Below, piece by piece: positions 58,523 through 59,653 of a stretch of DNA of 59,653 nt; the first letter of the stretch is position 1; each line of letters starts with the position of its first letter. Position numbers and translations under genes: made by a program. The stretch is from Clostridiales bacterium (lineage in GTDB: Bacteria > Bacillota > Clostridia > Oscillospirales > Oscillospiraceae): assembly GCA_004555205.1 (NCBI GenBank), contig SFIY01000019.1:1-59653 (forward strand), written 5' to 3'. The notes under the pieces are model-generated. The model saw only the letters and a program-made list of their open reading frames with translations. It made no database searches and was not told the DNA's origin.

Positions 58523-58548
58523 GAGGCGTTTTTATTGACGCTTTTCTC

Positions 58549-59653
58549 TTACAGGCTCTTCAGCAGACCGGTGGCCTCGTTGAACTCGTTGATCAGCTCA
58601 TCCAGCTCCTTGGCCTGAGCGTGGACGGCATCCCAGGTGTTCTCCACATCATACCACTGTGCATTCAGATCCTCAACATCCATGCCCTGCTGCTCCACCC
58701 AAGTGTAGTACTTCAGGTTGTGGACGCGCTTGCGCTCGGCATAGCCCATCTCCATCATGTTGTCGGTCTTCAGGCCCAGCATATGCAGAGCGTGATCCAT
58801 AGCGGCCTCATGCGCGTTATATGCGCCGTGCATCTCATTCAGCTCCTCAATGCGGGACTGATACATCACGGCGGAGTCGGTAAGCACAGTGCCCACCACG
58901 TCATTCTCGGTGAGCTCATAGTACTTGGCCATCTTAATGCAGCACAGCACGTTGGCAATACCGGAGATACCCAGCCAGCTCATCTTCTCCACCTGCTCGT
59001 CGCTCATGCCCAGCTCGTTCTTCATGTAGGCCTTGCCCTCTGCGGTGTTGAACAGGCGCAGCAGACGCTGAGAGTCTTCATCATCGATGGCAATGGCCAT
59101 GTCGGTGTTCTTTACATTGTGGATCCAGGGGATGTGCTTGTCGCCGATACCCTCGATGCGGTGGCCGCCGAAGCCGTTGTTCAGGATGGTGGGGCACTGC
59201 AGTGCTTCACCCACAGCCAGCTTCAGGTGGGGATAACGCTCCTTGAGCAGATCACCGGCGGACATGGTGCCGGCGGAACCGGAAGTGAAGCAGGCGCCAG
59301 CGAAGTTCTGGCCGGGCTTCTTCACTGCCTCAAACAGATCGGCCAGCGCATAACCGGTGACATTGTAGTGCCACAGGGGGTTGCCCATCTCGGCAAACTG
59401 GTTGAAGATCATCATGGTGGGATCCTGCTTCAGTTCCCAGGTCTTATCGAAAATTTCCTTAACATTGGACTCGCAGCCGGGGGTGGCGATGATCTGGCCG
59501 GCAATGGACTTGAGCCAATCAAAGCGCTCCTTGGACATATCCTGGGGCAGAATGGCCACGGACTCGCAGGCCAGCAGCTTGGAGTTGAAAGCGCCGCCGC
59601 GGCAATAGTTACCGGTAGAGGGCCATACGGCGTGATGATAGGTAGCATCGAAC
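58549..59653 (-). CDS. PLP-dependent enzyme, cysteine-synthase/TrpB fold (partial, 5' end outside window)
   Basis: At least 368 codons; the N-terminus lies past the window end. The frame continues upstream of a GTG at 59559 through CRGGAFNSKLLACESVAIL, with STGNY before it, the phosphate-binding loop of fold-type II PLP enzymes. Later SGSAGTMSAGDLL and HKIEGIGD-like HRIEGIGDKHIPW resemble O-acetylserine sulfhydrylase-type enzymes, but the C-terminal part (from about 210) is unlike CysK. Annotated in databases, as far as I know, only as a PLP-dependent beta-subunit-like protein. Reaction unassigned. The lysine that binds PLP is outside the window. Confidence 0.85.
   Translation of the reverse strand, partial: FDATYHHAVWPSTGNYCRGGAFNSKLLACESVAILPQDMSKERFDWLKSIAGQIIATPGCESNVKEIFDKTWELKQDPTMMIFNQFAEMGNPLWHYNVTGYALADLFEAVKKPGQNFAGACFTSGSAGTMSAGDLLKERYPHLKLAVGEALQCPTILNNGFGGHRIEGIGDKHIPWIHNVKNTDMAIAIDDEDSQRLLRLFNTAEGKAYMKNELGMSDEQVEKMSWLGISGIANVLCCIKMAKYYELTENDVVGTVLTDSAVMYQSRIEELNEMHGAYNAHEAAMDHALHMLGLKTDNMMEMGYAERKRVHNLKYYTWVEQQGMDVEDLNAQWYDVENTWDAVHAQAKELDELINEFNEATGLLKSL

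Noticed and set aside
1..59653. CRISPR arrays, tRNA and rRNA genes, prophage
   Set aside because: No regularly spaced repeats, no tRNA or rRNA consensus segments and no phage structural genes were seen on either strand by reading; a dedicated tRNA or CRISPR scan was not possible.

Overview
The window reads as a chromosomal segment of an anaerobic, spore-forming member of the Clostridia, probably an Oscillospirales/Ruminococcaceae-type gut butyrate producer. Evidence: GC-rich third positions; sporulation genes (sipL, spoVM, sigG, gerW/ytfJ, ylmC/ymxH); a butyryl-CoA:acetate CoA-transferase-type gene; the clostridial IspH-ribosomal protein S1 fusion; the MEP isoprenoid pathway; and gene orders typical of Firmicutes. 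I found no rRNA, tRNA, CRISPR array, prophage or intact transposase. Genus-level assignment is inference.

Layout. Positions 1-431 hold no long gene but a roughly 400-bp element on the minus strand that looks like a non-autonomous IS200/IS605-type insertion (terminal hairpins, structured omega-RNA-like segment, a 29-codon ORF). Next come ykvI, pepD and hypB. A sporulation pocket follows (sipL, a 24-aa spoVM with a TTG start, and an unrecognised 52-aa membrane peptide). From 5662 to 21498 there is one nearly gapless minus-strand run: cdaA-cdaR (c-di-AMP synthesis), an RseC-like gene, DUF5685, a J-domain protein, yicC, remA, gmk, rpoZ, priA, def, fmt, rsmB, rlmN, prpC, prkC, rsgA. It joins second-messenger synthesis, nucleotide metabolism, replication restart, initiator-tRNA/protein formyl processing, rRNA modification and PASTA kinase signalling.

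21605-24845 holds a cysteine desulfurase/DUF3343 pair and carD-ispD-ispF. At 25079-26338 lies a CoA-transferase whose last 30 or so residues are out of frame. 26543-35956 is a second long minus-strand run: scpA-scpB (chromosome segregation), DUF2953-gerW, a D,D-carboxypeptidase, an RluB-type pseudouridine synthase, an RpiR regulator, a YhiN flavoprotein, cmk, plsC and ispH-rpsA. A site-2 protease gene precedes it. rpsB-tsf, ylmC and a sigG with a near-perfect sigma-F promoter follow, then glnS, rnmV-holA-comEC, and a polyamine ABC operon (potA, potB, fused potC-potD) with a hotdog thioesterase.

The plus-strand block 51858-57117 carries yceD-rpmF behind a consensus promoter, a DUF512 radical-SAM protein, der, plsY and an EamA transporter. 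The window ends with minus-strand thrC and the 3' part of a PLP-dependent enzyme cut by the window edge.

Most of the window is core housekeeping. The items most worth a second look are the IS605-like RNA element at the left edge, the frameshifted butyrate gene, the internal S1 start inside ispH-rpsA, and the small sporulation-locus proteins.
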